From positions 1-42,848 of the forward strand of contig JANYJT010000222.1 in NCBI GenBank assembly GCA_025358395.1: DNA of 42,848 nucleotides, written 5' to 3'. Below are positions 7,956 to 14,512 of this stretch, one piece after another (within the stretch, counting starts at the first letter, position 1; each line of letters begins with the position of its first letter). The notes beneath the pieces were generated by a model that worked only from the letters and a program-made list of their open reading frames with translations, searched no databases and had not been told where the DNA came from. Position numbers and translations under genes: made by a program. The stretch comes from Bacteroidia bacterium (GTDB lineage: Bacteria > Bacteroidota > Bacteroidia > Bacteroidales > Prolixibacteraceae).

Positions 7956-8111
7956 ATGATGTCAAGGGGAATCCCTAAGTATATAGTAGTCATTCAAAAA
8001 AGTCCGTACGAAACCACGGCTGTAGGATATTCATCACTGAAAGAGGCAAGAAGCAGGTATGCAGAAGATAGCGCACGTTATCATGTATATTTAACTAAGG
8101 TGATAGAATAA
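7956..8111 (+). CDS. Hypothetical protein, 51 aa
   Basis: ATG one base after the preceding stop, with ACGGAGAAA in front. Product MMSRGIPKYIVVIQKSPYET with a helix SLKEARSRYAED; looks like a small beta-beta-alpha-beta unit. Stop and next ATG overlap (TAATG). Confidence 0.55.
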   Translation: MMSRGIPKYIVVIQKSPYETTAVGYSSLKEARSRYAEDSARYHVYLTKVIE

Positions 8112-8425
8112 TGTCATTAACAGAATCGCCGTATAAATTCCCAATACGCTGTCCGGCAGAAGCCACATTAAAGCAGCAACTAAAGATCAGCGCACAATCA
8201 GCAAAAGCAATCAGATTAGCTTGTGCAAGTGGCAATCCGATAACTGCACTTAAACTTGCAGATAAAGCAATGGGTGGGTATGGAGTAGAGAACTTATATC
8301 CGGAATTCCCGCATTTTTCCTATGTAAATATGGGTGACACTTACAGTAGAACGTTATATCTCAACGGCAATACACTTCAGATAGGAACGTGGGGAGATTT
8401 CGTAGAAAAACACGGGAGATATTAA
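8111..8425 (+). CDS. Hypothetical protein, 104 aa
   Basis: Coupled by TAATG to the gene before; AAGGTGATAG is the site. A helical N-terminal two thirds (LKQQLKISAQSAKAIRLA) and beta-rich end (GDTYSRTLYLNGNTLQIG). No recognised motif. Confidence 0.55.
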   Translation: MSLTESPYKFPIRCPAEATLKQQLKISAQSAKAIRLACASGNPITALKLADKAMGGYGVENLYPEFPHFSYVNMGDTYSRTLYLNGNTLQIGTWGDFVEKHGRY

Positions 8426-8427
8426 TC

Positions 8428-8733
8428 ATGGCAACTGAAAAAAAATATGCATATAGATTAATCCTTACGACGATGAGATCGAACGATCCTGTTAAAGATA
8501 CTAAAAACATGAATGCATTAGACAAGATTGCAGATGAACTAGCCACTACATATTATGGAATGGTTTCGAGTTCATTTATAGGAGTAACTGCATTTGATGT
8601 AAATATATATTTCACTACAATGGAGCATTTAGAACGTGCAATAAAAATGGGATTACCTACATTGTTAAAGAAAAATAAAGGATACCCAAAACAAATATCG
8701 CACACAATAAAAGTAGAAAATGTAATGGAGTGA
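8428..8733 (+). CDS. Hypothetical protein, 101 aa
   Basis: ATG taken at 8428 after GGGAGATATTAATC. MATEKKYAYRLILTTMRSND, then a helix (MNALDKIADELATTYYG) and strands (GVTAFDVNIYF), which looks like a small ferredoxin-like fold. Function unknown. Confidence 0.55.
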   Translation: MATEKKYAYRLILTTMRSNDPVKDTKNMNALDKIADELATTYYGMVSSSFIGVTAFDVNIYFTTMEHLERAIKMGLPTLLKKNKGYPKQISHTIKVENVME

Positions 8734-8738
8734 TTAAA

Positions 8739-8783
8739 ATGTCAAAATGCCAAGATTGTGGAAAAGAAATGCTTATTAGTTGA
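8739..8783 (+). pseudogene. Truncated zinc-ribbon start
   Basis: ATG after GGAGTGATTAAA encodes only MSKCQDCGKEMLIS before a TGA. The C-x2-C-G knuckle right after the start is the beginning of a typical zinc-ribbon protein; the second half is missing. Probably a decayed gene. Confidence 0.4.
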
Positions 8784-8811
8784 AAAATATTTATTCAATG
8801 TATGAGGTAAA

Positions 8812-9069
8812 ATGACAACAGAAGCACAGCAACGACATAAAACGAACAAAGCATTAGGGGTAATGTGTAAGAAATATTATAAATCGTTACCTGTCAATGA
8901 GATTGCAGCAGTTCTCAAAGAGAATGGCTTTGATGGTGATGAAATGGACGGAATCTACTGCGGACACAACGGTAAAATATTAGAGCAGGTCGGAAAGAAA
9001 ACATGGATATATTTTTCATGGTATAAAATGCCGAGTGGGAATTTCGAGATTAATGCATATGTATCTTAG
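8812..9069 (+). CDS. Hypothetical protein, 85 aa
   Basis: Starts after GAGGTAAA. Helix ALGVMCKKYYKSL, then VNEIAAVLKENGFDGDEMDG, then strands with GKKTWIYFSWY. No family recognised. Stop TAG is followed by AGGAGAGG, the site of the next small gene. Confidence 0.55.
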   Translation: MTTEAQQRHKTNKALGVMCKKYYKSLPVNEIAAVLKENGFDGDEMDGIYCGHNGKILEQVGKKTWIYFSWYKMPSGNFEINAYVS

Positions 9070-9077
9070 GAGAGGAC

Positions 9078-9254
9078 ATGACAGAAATTGACAATCACAA
9101 AATAATTGAAATCGCTCCGACAATAAAGGAAGCGGAAAGACGTTTAAATCAATATAGAAACATAAATAAAAAGATGGGTTGGAGAGGAGAATATAAAATC
9201 GAACCGAGAAAAGGATTACCCGGATATTTGATTATGTACTATGAAAAAGAGTGA
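9078..9254 (+). CDS. Hypothetical protein, 58 aa
   Basis: ATG preceded by AGGAGAGGAC. Encodes MTEIDNHKIIEIAPTIKEAE, a basic middle, and PGYLIMYYEKE. Probably one helix between two strands. Product unknown. Confidence 0.5.
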   Translation: MTEIDNHKIIEIAPTIKEAERRLNQYRNINKKMGWRGEYKIEPRKGLPGYLIMYYEKE

Positions 9255-9261
9255 GGATATA

Positions 9262-9351
9262 ATGGTCTTACGTAAAACCTATGAAGAAGCACTTGCAGAA
9301 GCAAGAGAAAAACACAAAAAATACGAAGCCAAGAAAAACGGACTAAACTAA
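9262..9351 (+). CDS. 29-aa Lys/Ala-rich helical peptide
   Basis: ATG after GTGAGGATATA; MVLRKTYEEALAEAREKHKK is a strong amphipathic helix. Only 29 codons, supported by its binding site and position in the array. Confidence 0.35.
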   Translation: MVLRKTYEEALAEAREKHKKYEAKKNGLN

Positions 9352-9371
9352 ATGAAGGTTACAAGTATTAT

Positions 9372-9524
9372 GTGTATACAGTAGATTATAATGGAAACCG
9401 ATCACATAAAGTATACTTCAGGAATCTTAAATCGGCACAGCAGTGGGTTAACAACCATCCGTTATCATTGATAGTCTTTAATATATCAGATGATACGCAC
9501 GTTTGGATCGGTAAAGGTGAGTAA
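9372..9524 (+). CDS. Hypothetical protein, about 50 aa
   Basis: A coherent frame (VDYNGNRSHKVYFRNLKSAQ, then SDDTHVWIGKGE) lacking an ATG. The GUG at 9372 lies 12 nt after AAGGT and is the only usual start. The frame stays open upstream into the preceding ORF. Last codons GGTGAG form the site of the next gene. Beta-alpha-beta content likely. Confidence 0.45.
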   Translation: MYTVDYNGNRSHKVYFRNLKSAQQWVNNHPLSLIVFNISDDTHVWIGKGE

Positions 9525-9528
9525 TAAA

Positions 9529-9600
9529 ATGACAACGGAAATTGCAATGAAAGAAGACGGTATGATATACTGGGTATACACTCAACTAAAGGTCGTGTAA
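9529..9600 (+). CDS. 23-aa ORF
   Basis: ATG after AGGTGAGTAATAAA; MTTEIAMKEDGMIYWVYTQL. Supported only by its binding site and spacing. Confidence 0.3.
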   Translation: MTTEIAMKEDGMIYWVYTQLKVV

Positions 9601-9606
9601 AACAAA

Positions 9607-9876
9607 ATGGTAGATCTAACAAACCCCCCGAAAAACAAAACCCTGTTCATTCATGGTTCATACCTATGGGCAGGACTACCAGATGAATTAAGTGAAAGTG
9701 AATTTATTAAACGAGCTGGTCTAAAGAACTTAAAAGAGTTCAGACAGTATCCATTCGTAACATTAGTTATGGACAATCCAAAGAAACTATTCCTTGTAGG
9801 GCACACTATAGGTCGAGCAATCGGTGCGAGCATGATGGGTCATAAGAAATGGCAGACTATGGAATGGAGGAACTAA
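9607..9876 (+). CDS. Hypothetical protein, 89 aa
   Basis: MVDLTNPPKNKTLFIHGSYL, then LSESEFIKRAGLKNLKEFR, strand FVTLVMDNPKKLFLVGHTIG and a Gly/Met-rich end. The opening MVDL(T/S)NP is shared with the membrane protein at 16816, perhaps by chance. No family recognised. Ends EWRN over ATGGAGGAAC, the next site. Confidence 0.55.
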   Translation: MVDLTNPPKNKTLFIHGSYLWAGLPDELSESEFIKRAGLKNLKEFRQYPFVTLVMDNPKKLFLVGHTIGRAIGASMMGHKKWQTMEWRN

Positions 9877-9877
9877 A

Positions 9878-10129
9878 TTGGTAGCGAAAAAGAAAACGAC
9901 AAAAGAAACCCCCTTCAAGGGAATGGAAGAAATGTACACGTCACCAAGAGTAAAAGACGCAGACATTGTGAAAAGTATCATAAGATCACATGGAATCATG
10001 TATCGCAGTAGAGAAGAGGATCGTGGTTTTGGCAACGGGGGATATAGATACTGTATATACACTCCGAAGAAACAATCAAAACACATTGTTAATCTACTCG
10101 AAGAAGAGTTATCAGAACGTGGCATGTGA
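9878..10129 (+). CDS. MVAKK-type hypothetical protein
   Basis: UUG start after GGAGGAACTAAA. 83 aa with the basic opening MVAKKKTTKETPFKG shared with other small proteins of this array, followed by VKSIIRSHGIMYRSREEDRG and a helical end. The second half could be a small beta-alpha domain (YRYCIYTPKKQSKHIVNLLE). Confidence 0.55.
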   Translation: MVAKKKTTKETPFKGMEEMYTSPRVKDADIVKSIIRSHGIMYRSREEDRGFGNGGYRYCIYTPKKQSKHIVNLLEEELSERGM

Positions 10130-10195
10130 ATAAGATATATACATAACGGGTGATGAGGTAGTATCACTGAGCCCGTAATAAAAGAGGTAGAGAAC

Positions 10196-10357
10196 ATGGT
10201 GAAAGAGAAAGAAAACGAATATTCGAAAGGGCAGAAAGTATTTAAGCTCAAATCGAAAGCACAGAAAGTAGCGAAGGAATCTCGTGAAAAAGGAATTCCG
10301 GCAAAGCTTACAAAGCTTGCAAAAGGCTACAGAGTAGATCGTAAATACGACGACTAA
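10196..10357 (+). CDS. Small basic protein, 53 aa
   Basis: ATG after AAAGAGGTAGAGAAC. About a third of the residues are Lys/Arg (KGQKVFKLKSKAQKVAKESR), one long helix likely, ends RKYDD. Such a protein could bind nucleic acid. A hairpin terminator lies 2 nt after the stop, so the transcript ends here. Confidence 0.55.
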   Translation: MVKEKENEYSKGQKVFKLKSKAQKVAKESREKGIPAKLTKLAKGYRVDRKYDD

Positions 10358-10359
10358 CC

Positions 10360-10376
10360 GGGGACTTATAGTCCCC
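10360..10376 (+). terminator. Hairpin terminator
   Basis: GGGGACT-TAT-AGTCCCC, a perfect 7-bp stem directly after the stop, followed by AAAATTTATATAATTATA, which would also serve as TATA region for the next unit. It divides the small-gene array in two transcripts. Confidence 0.6.
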
Positions 10377-10425
10377 AAAATTTATATAATTATATAAAAA
10401 ATAAATAAAATGGAAGTGATATAAA

Positions 10426-10533
10426 ATCACAAGCATCTGTAAGGGTTGTAAATATTTTGATGTTTGCGGAGACCCGAAACGTAAACGAAACTGTGAAGGT
10501 TATTCAGCAAAACCTATCAAGAAAATGAGGTAA
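10426..10533 (+). CDS. 35-aa four-Cys protein without a usual start codon
   Basis: The frame reads ITSICKGCKYFDVCGDPKRK then NCEGYSAKP, a C-x2-C-x4-C-x8-C pattern found in small phage zinc proteins. The frame opens after a TGA at 10417 and has no ATG, GTG or TTG before the first Cys. GGAAGTGAT lies 7 nt before an ATC, so AUC initiation is the best guess. The end KKMR is coded by the next binding site (ATGAGG). Confidence 0.5.
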   Translation: MTSICKGCKYFDVCGDPKRKRNCEGYSAKPIKKMR

Positions 10534-10536
10534 ACA

Positions 10537-10929
10537 ATGGTAGTAAAAAAGATACGTATAAAAACACCTTTGAAAAAAGCGCCCAAATATGTTGACGAGC
10601 ATCCTCCTTTGATGGATAGAGTATATTTAAACTCTCTAAAAAAAATGGGATTTACTCCAATAAAACCAAAAACTACTAACGTAAAGCGGCTTGGTTTTTT
10701 CGGTGCGAAAATGCCGGACTCTACTAAAATATGTCCGTACTGTAAACACTACCACAGCCGCAACTTACCGGGGGGATGGTGTGAAAGCGGATGCACAAAA
10801 CACGGATGGAAACCGGATGGTTTAGGTGGAGAAGGCAAACGGTTAGGAGATTCATATTCAGAATGTAAAGGAAAGAGTTTTGAATATATTCAACGCCAAA
10901 AAAGATTTAAACCTATACCAAAACCATAA
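10537..10929 (+). CDS. Cys-rich MVVKK protein with KRLGFFG motif
   Basis: 130 aa. N-terminus MVVKKIRIKTPLKKAP, then VKRLGFFGAK (paralogous to the 6268 product), then a Cys-rich domain: CPYCKHYHSR, GGWCESGC, then SECKG. The Cys part has the C-x2-C-x-H..C..C..C layout of a small zinc domain. ATG follows ATGAGGTAAAC. Confidence 0.65.
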   Translation: MVVKKIRIKTPLKKAPKYVDEHPPLMDRVYLNSLKKMGFTPIKPKTTNVKRLGFFGAKMPDSTKICPYCKHYHSRNLPGGWCESGCTKHGWKPDGLGGEGKRLGDSYSECKGKSFEYIQRQKRFKPIPKP

Positions 10930-10942
10930 TGGGTGGATTAAT

Positions 10943-11173
10943 ATGGTAACAAAAAAGAAAACAACGAAAAAAACGACAAAGAAAAGTGTAAGACCGAAGA
11001 CTAAAACTATCTACAAGACTCGTACCGTATACCGTACACGCAGTGCTCCGAAAGAGGAAGTAACTCCGCTCGGGGGCATAGTTAAAACTACTGGGTCTAT
11101 GATCGGTCTTGGAATGGGAGCAATCATCGGATTAGGTGTAGCAAACGCAATAGGGAACACATTAAACGATTGA
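10943..11173 (+). CDS. Lys/Thr-rich protein with glycine-zipper membrane segment
   Basis: 76 aa from the ATG after GGGTGGATTAAT (an earlier in-frame ATG at 10880 lies within the previous gene). The first 40 residues are a basic KKTTKK repeat with YKTRTVYRTR; the last 30 form one hydrophobic glycine-zipper helix (GMGAIIGLGVANAIGN). Likely a small membrane-anchored, DNA- or lipid-binding protein. Confidence 0.6.
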   Translation: MVTKKKTTKKTTKKSVRPKTKTIYKTRTVYRTRSAPKEEVTPLGGIVKTTGSMIGLGMGAIIGLGVANAIGNTLND

Positions 11174-11186
11174 GGTAAATGATTAA

Positions 11187-11444
11187 TGGCAATTGTTAAT
11201 ATAGGTGGGGAGGGAGAAAAAAACCCTCAATTTCGGCAACGCTTCATTTACGTTAGATTCGGCATGGAGTAAGTACGAAGAAGCGTTCAGTAGAGAACAT
11301 ATGCTTACAAAAGCGGGGTATTCAGTTCGTAGAACAGAACTTGTTGATGTCGGTGGAAAACTATCTAAACGCGGTATTGACACGACATTATACTTGCTTT
11401 GGACAAGGAAGGGTAAATCCGCAGACCCAAAGAGGAAAAAGTAA
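11187..11444 (+). pseudogene. Small gene split by a frameshift at an A7 tract
   Basis: ATG at 11187, with GAGGTAAATGATTA before it, begins MAIVNIGGEGEK and then the frame is lost at seven A residues (11217-11223). In the other frame the protein continues TLNFGNASFTLDSAWSKYEE to the TAA at 11444. Removal of one A joins the two perfectly. If not joined, a GUG at 11205 would give 79 aa but has no proper binding site and a TAG just before it. Could be a true mutation, a sequence error or slippage. Confidence 0.55.
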
Positions 11445-11644
11445 TGAGTGAAAATAAAACGTATTGTAAAAAATGCGGAAAATTAACCTGTCGCACGAAA
11501 TGTGGCGAAGTTGAATTAAAAGACCGTCGTATTGTTCCGAAATATAAATATTCGTGCAAAAACCCATCTTGTTCAATGCATGGAAATTTAAGAGCGGGTA
11601 AAGATACGATTATTATAAATGCTAAAAAGCACGAGGTCAAATAA
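11444..11644 (+). CDS. Zinc-ribbon protein, 66 aa
   Basis: Two metal-binding units: C-x2-C-x4-C-x3-C (YCKKCGKLTCRTKC) at residues 8-20 and C-x4-C (SCKNPSC) near 38-43. TAATG couples it to the gene before and after. Resembles a short treble-clef or ribbon with an extra knuckle. Function unknown. Confidence 0.65.
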   Translation: MSENKTYCKKCGKLTCRTKCGEVELKDRRIVPKYKYSCKNPSCSMHGNLRAGKDTIIINAKKHEVK

Positions 11645-11868
11645 TGGCAACACAAGACGCCGTTAGAAAGAAAGCAAGAGAACTTGGATGGGTTCTCGAT
11701 ACCGATCCGCATGAAGAACGCAGACGTGGGATTCAAGAAGGTAAATGGCTTTATAAATATTGGCTTGTTACAGCAAACCATTCAGACAAATACGTTCCGT
11801 TTGTATCTCTTGCAGACTGTAACAAATGGTTATGTAATTTTGAGAAGTTACACAAGGTGAGGAAATGA
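11644..11868 (+). CDS. Hypothetical protein, 74 aa
   Basis: Helix DAVRKKARELGW, then DPHEERRRGIQEGKWLYKYW, then a helix around SLADCNKWLCNFEKL. Acid/base mix like a small AP2- or DRBM-like fold, but not recognised. The C-terminal KVRK is over the GTGAGGAAATGA site; stop overlaps the next ATG by 4 nt. Confidence 0.55.
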   Translation: MATQDAVRKKARELGWVLDTDPHEERRRGIQEGKWLYKYWLVTANHSDKYVPFVSLADCNKWLCNFEKLHKVRK

Positions 11869-12089
11869 AGAAAAATATAGAAATAGGTGGTAATAAAAAC
11901 CCATCAATATTTGTGATGCCGACAAGTATGCAAATAAGGGAAGGGGCAATAGTAGATATATTAAAAGGAAATGATGGCGGTCATTTCATCACAATAAATG
12001 GGATTTTATTATTTGAACATGCAAACGAACTTGCAAAAAAATCCAAAGATATAGGAAGTTATGGTAAAGTAACAAAGAGGAGAAAGTAA
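11865..12089 (+). CDS. Hypothetical protein, 74 aa
   Basis: Beta-rich: NPSIFVMPTSMQIREGAIVD, GGHFITINGILLFEHA, ends TKRRK over AGAGGAGAAAG. The alternation suggests a small barrel. Overlaps both neighbours (ATGA, TAATG). Confidence 0.55.
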   Translation: MKKNIEIGGNKNPSIFVMPTSMQIREGAIVDILKGNDGGHFITINGILLFEHANELAKKSKDIGSYGKVTKRRK

Positions 12090-12229
12090 TGCCAACGAAA
12101 CGTGAAATCTATAACTATCACTGTATATTCTGTTCGAATCCGGAATACTGTGAGAAATGTGAAGTGTATAAAAAGAGAACCAGTTCTCCGAAGAAAGTAA
12201 GAAAAATCCAAAAGAAAAAGGTGAAATAA
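12089..12229 (+). CDS. 46-aa Cys protein
   Basis: YNYHCIFCSNPEYCEKCEVY contains C-x2-C and C-x2-C seven residues apart, a compact zinc or Fe-S knuckle, followed by a strongly basic tail (KKVRKIQKKKVK). A small nucleic-acid-binding protein is plausible. Confidence 0.6.
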   Translation: MPTKREIYNYHCIFCSNPEYCEKCEVYKKRTSSPKKVRKIQKKKVK

Positions 12230-12312
12230 TTGGCATTCGCGGAGCCGCATTACACTTTGGTACAAAATCAAAATGTATCCGGTATGTTAAACAAATGATA
12301 AAAGCAATGTAG
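12229..12312 (+). CDS. 27-aa ORF, ATT (or shifted TTG) start
   Basis: AAGGTGAAATA leads into ATTG. Read from ATT the frame gives GIRGAALHFGTKSKCIRYVK and ends QMIKAM; read from the TTG one base later it gives 22 unrelated residues. The first reading looks more protein-like (helix with basic face). Neither is certain. Confidence 0.3.
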   Translation: MGIRGAALHFGTKSKCIRYVKQMIKAM

Positions 12313-12322
12313 GTGAAAAATT

Positions 12323-12589
12323 ATGGTAGTAAAAAAGAAAAAAGAATTACCATTCCCGGCAAGAATGTTTGCAGTACATAAACCCGGTTCGGCACACCGT
12401 ATGTTTGGTGTACCACATGGGGAAAAATTACCCAGAACGTTTTTACAGGTTATTGTAAACACACCGTTAATGGAAATAGCGCACAATCCTACACAGATTG
12501 GAGTTAGATCTATTAAGGTTACACACTTAGTAAAAGCAAGAGCGAATGGATTATTGAACGCAATTAGACTACATAAGTGGAGGAAATAA
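12323..12589 (+). CDS. MVVKKK-type hypothetical protein
   Basis: 88 aa after AGGTGAAAAATT. MVVKKKKELPFPARMFAVHK then a middle with HRMFGVPHG and VTHLVKARANGLLNAIRLHK. Shares the basic N-terminal tag of this array. Ends KWRK over GTGGAGGAAA. Function unknown. Confidence 0.55.
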   Translation: MVVKKKKELPFPARMFAVHKPGSAHRMFGVPHGEKLPRTFLQVIVNTPLMEIAHNPTQIGVRSIKVTHLVKARANGLLNAIRLHKWRK

Positions 12590-12590
12590 T

Positions 12591-12722
12591 ATTGGGGATA
12601 CGTATAAAGAAACGTTCCCGGGTATATATGCATTAGGGAGTATGGTAAAAGCATCCCGTAGTAACAAACAAAGTATAGTAGTAAAAAAACCGAAACCAAA
12701 AAAAAAAATCAAAGAGGAGTAA
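12591..12722 (+). CDS. 43-aa basic-tailed protein from an ATT codon
   Basis: AGTGGAGGAAATAAT is followed by ATT-GGG, and the frame reads GDTYKETFPGIYALGSMVKA then VVKKPKPKKKIKEE. No ATG, GTG or TTG exists in frame between the upstream TGA and this point; the first usual start would be the internal ATG at 12630, only 1-2 nt from GGGAG. The stop codon lies over AGAGGAGT, the site of the next gene. Confidence 0.5.
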   Translation: MGDTYKETFPGIYALGSMVKASRSNKQSIVVKKPKPKKKIKEE

Positions 12723-12733
12723 ACGGAAATAAC

Positions 12734-12877
12734 ATGACACAACCGAAAACGCATGCAAACACAAAGATGAAATCAGGTGATCCGAGGTTTGCAGAAGACC
12801 CGAGGTTCGCAAAAGATCCGAGATTCAAAAGAGATCCGAGAGTGCGAACTTCGGGTAATGGGGGATATTATAAGTGA
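12734..12877 (+). CDS. Small protein with tandem DPRF repeats
   Basis: 47 aa: polar N-terminus, then DPRFAEDPRFAKDPRFKR followed by DPR, i.e. three and a half copies of a six-residue unit, then a Gly/Tyr end. Such alternate charge (D-P-R) repeats are unstructured and may bind a partner. ATG after AGAGGAGTAAACGG, a somewhat long spacing. Function unknown. Confidence 0.55.
   Translation: MTQPKTHANTKMKSGDPRFAEDPRFAKDPRFKRDPRVRTSGNGGYYK
12779..12841 (+). repeat. 18-bp tandem repeat, 3.5 copies
   Basis: Units begin at 12779, 12797, 12815 and 12833, each starting GA(T/C)CCGAG and coding for DPRF-x-x. Copies differ at several third positions, so this is an old or selected repeat. Confidence 0.8.
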
Positions 12878-12916
12878 CAAAAAAAACAAAACAATCATGC
12901 AAAAGGTAGAAAAGAT

Positions 12917-13003
12917 TTGAATAAAGCACTCGATAAAATATGGGAAGATATCCCATACAAATCAGTGAAACGCAGAAAAGCAAAAAAATCACGGGAGACC
13001 TAA
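12917..13003 (+). CDS. 28-aa basic protein
   Basis: UUG start after AGGTAGAAAAGAT; NKALDKIWEDIPYKSVKRRK then AKKSRET. The last seven codons lie in the 103-bp direct repeat that is found again at 14016, where they are a non-coding relic. Confidence 0.4.
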   Translation: MNKALDKIWEDIPYKSVKRRKAKKSRET

Positions 13004-13084
13004 AAATGAAAATTGATGTAAAAGGAAAAAAGATCCACGCAATCGTTGAAGGCGACAAAGCCCACAGCGAGTATTACGCACTGA
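12982..13084 (+). repeat. 103-bp perfect direct repeat, copy 1
   Basis: Identical over 103 bp to 14016-14118. It contains the end of the upstream ORF, the binding site CGGGAGACC and the first 26 codons of the next gene (MKIDVKGKKIHAIVEGDKAH and six more). Confidence 0.95.
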
Positions 13085-13230
13085 TTATGAATCCATCTCA
13101 TGATATACTCTATCACATGACAGGGAAATACAAACGTTTCGAAACGTTGATGACGCATGTAGAAAAATGGGCAAAAGATAACGATGCAAAAGAGTTATCA
13201 TGGGACTCTAAACTAAAAAAGAGCAGATAA
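13006..13230 (+). CDS. Hypothetical protein with shared N-terminal module
   Basis: 74 aa from the ATG after CGGGAGACCTAAAA. Residues 1-26 are identical, also in DNA, with the product at 14040; the rest (NPSHDILYHMTGKYKRFETL) is different. This copy is probably the younger or cut-down form of a fused gene. Function unknown. Confidence 0.6.
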   Translation: MKIDVKGKKIHAIVEGDKAHSEYYALIMNPSHDILYHMTGKYKRFETLMTHVEKWAKDNDAKELSWDSKLKKSR

Positions 13231-13515
13231 ATGAAATCTATATTTATTATAATGGTAGTAATGCTGATGCTATGCATAGGATCAGTATCCGGATGGGAAA
13301 TAAAGTCAGATAAATATGTGGGTGATGTGATCATTAACGGAGATGGAACCGGATTCATACAGGTAGATGGATACGGTTCTGCTGAGTTCAACTGGAACAA
13401 CATAAATGAGAACCAATATGAAGCTCATTACTGGTTCTATACAGTTCCGTTCACATATAATCCGATAACTGATACAATCACATCTACGGCAACAGATGCA
13501 ATATTAGTGAAGTAA
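13231..13515 (+). CDS. Exported small beta-rich protein
   Basis: 94 aa. N-terminal signal peptide MKSIFIIMVVMLMLCIGSVSG, then a Gly/Asn/Tyr-rich beta domain (INGDGTGFIQVDGYGS, HYWFYTVPFTYNPITDTIT). Starts at the base after the preceding stop (TAAATG). Probably secreted or surface-exposed; the Cys at 15 is not in a clear lipobox. Confidence 0.65.
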   Translation: MKSIFIIMVVMLMLCIGSVSGWEIKSDKYVGDVIINGDGTGFIQVDGYGSAEFNWNNINENQYEAHYWFYTVPFTYNPITDTITSTATDAILVK

Positions 13516-13550
13516 CACATAACAATCCAATGAAAAATATAGGAGAGATT

Positions 13551-14012
13551 ATGAGCGCAGAAACACACAAAAAAGAGTTCTTAAAGTATACCGGAGCAAA
13601 TTCCAAAACATTACCAAAATCTTTTGCATTATGGATAGATCCACAAATCAGAAATGTGGTTGTAGAATTGAACAAAATGGGTTTTAAAACAATGCTTTCA
13701 TGTGCAGGGCATAAAACTATGGGATCGAACCCACAGATTATTAAAACACTATTAAAAAATACTGAAACCGGGAAGTCAAAAGAATCTTGGTACAGTGAAG
13801 GATATGGATATATAATTTTCTATCGAAGATCTTATCTTAAAGAACCTGTTTTAAATATTCTAAAAAAATATGGATTAACAGGGATAAAATCACACCCCTG
13901 TAAATTTCATGGAATATCAGGTGTTATTGTGACATTCAATCCAGTTGGTCATATAAACCACAATAAGAATAATATAGGTTCAGGAATTGCAGTAGATTAT
14001 ATGGAGGAATAA
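13551..14012 (+). CDS. Hypothetical protein with SCAGH motif
   Basis: 153 aa from the ATG after AGGAGAGATT. VVVELNKMGFKTMLSCAGHK resembles the SC-x-GH segment of TYW3/Taw3-like and related phage proteins, in which it forms part of a ligand pocket. The second half has strands (GYGYIIFYRRSY) and ISGVIVTFNP. I see only this local likeness, so a wyosine role must not be assumed. It lies between the two 103-bp repeats. Confidence 0.55.
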   Translation: MSAETHKKEFLKYTGANSKTLPKSFALWIDPQIRNVVVELNKMGFKTMLSCAGHKTMGSNPQIIKTLLKNTETGKSKESWYSEGYGYIIFYRRSYLKEPVLNILKKYGLTGIKSHPCKFHGISGVIVTFNPVGHINHNKNNIGSGIAVDYMEE

Positions 14013-14015
14013 AAT

Positions 14016-14118
14016 AAAAAAATCACGGGAGACCTAAAAATGAAAATTGATGTAAAAGGAAAAAAGATCCACGCAATCGTTGAAGGCGACAAAGCCCACA
14101 GCGAGTATTACGCACTGA
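14016..14118 (+). repeat. 103-bp perfect direct repeat, copy 2
   Basis: Second copy, 1034 bp after the first. Here the part corresponding to the upstream ORF end is a relic without its gene, which suggests the block was copied from 12982 to here or that the 1034-bp segment was inserted or duplicated. Confidence 0.95.
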
Positions 14119-14471
14119 AAAAATGTATGGCACCATCAGGGAACAAGAACATGTCATTAGATAGTAGGTGGGATGAAAAATCTATCGCAGAACAAGTAAT
14201 AAGGAAATATAAAAAATGGGGTATCCCGACCGAAATAAAAGAAGTCGTAATGATGGGGTGGACGCCACAAGTTACGGCATGGGAAGTGTATTACGACAAA
14301 CAGAAATATGAACAAGTGCGTCAATCGATCAGAACCGTTGCAAAAGGAATCTTCAAAAATGCACGATCAGTAACCGCAACATCTAATCACGGAGACTGGG
14401 TGGTTCAGATCAACACAAAAAATACATATGCAGCAGTTAAAAAAGGAAATGAGATCATAATAAATGTGTGA
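14040..14471 (+). CDS. Hypothetical protein, shared N-terminus, 143 aa
   Basis: First 26 residues come from the repeat; then SRWDEKSIAEQVIRKYKKWG, VMMGWTPQVTAWEVYYDKQK and a C-terminal half VTATSNHGDWVVQINTKNTY. Alpha/beta, no recognised motif. As the longer of the two repeat-born genes, it may be the full-length form. Confidence 0.6.
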   Translation: MKIDVKGKKIHAIVEGDKAHSEYYALKKCMAPSGNKNMSLDSRWDEKSIAEQVIRKYKKWGIPTEIKEVVMMGWTPQVTAWEVYYDKQKYEQVRQSIRTVAKGIFKNARSVTATSNHGDWVVQINTKNTYAAVKKGNEIIINV

Positions 14472-14512
14472 TAACCCCGAAAATTAACTTAAAAAAGATA
14501 AAATAATAAAAA

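Noticed and set aside
11213..11225. Programmed -1 frameshift at A_AAA_AAC
   Set aside because: The heptamer is in phase with the ATG frame, but the downstream protein lies in the +1 frame, so a -1 shift gives nonsense.
12779..12841. CRISPR-like short repeat array
   Set aside because: 18-bp units with no spacers and with third-base changes; it is a protein-coding tandem repeat. I found no CRISPR array.
12982..14118. Diversity-generating retroelement (template/variable repeat)
   Set aside because: The copies are identical with no adenine-biased changes and no reverse transcriptase is present.
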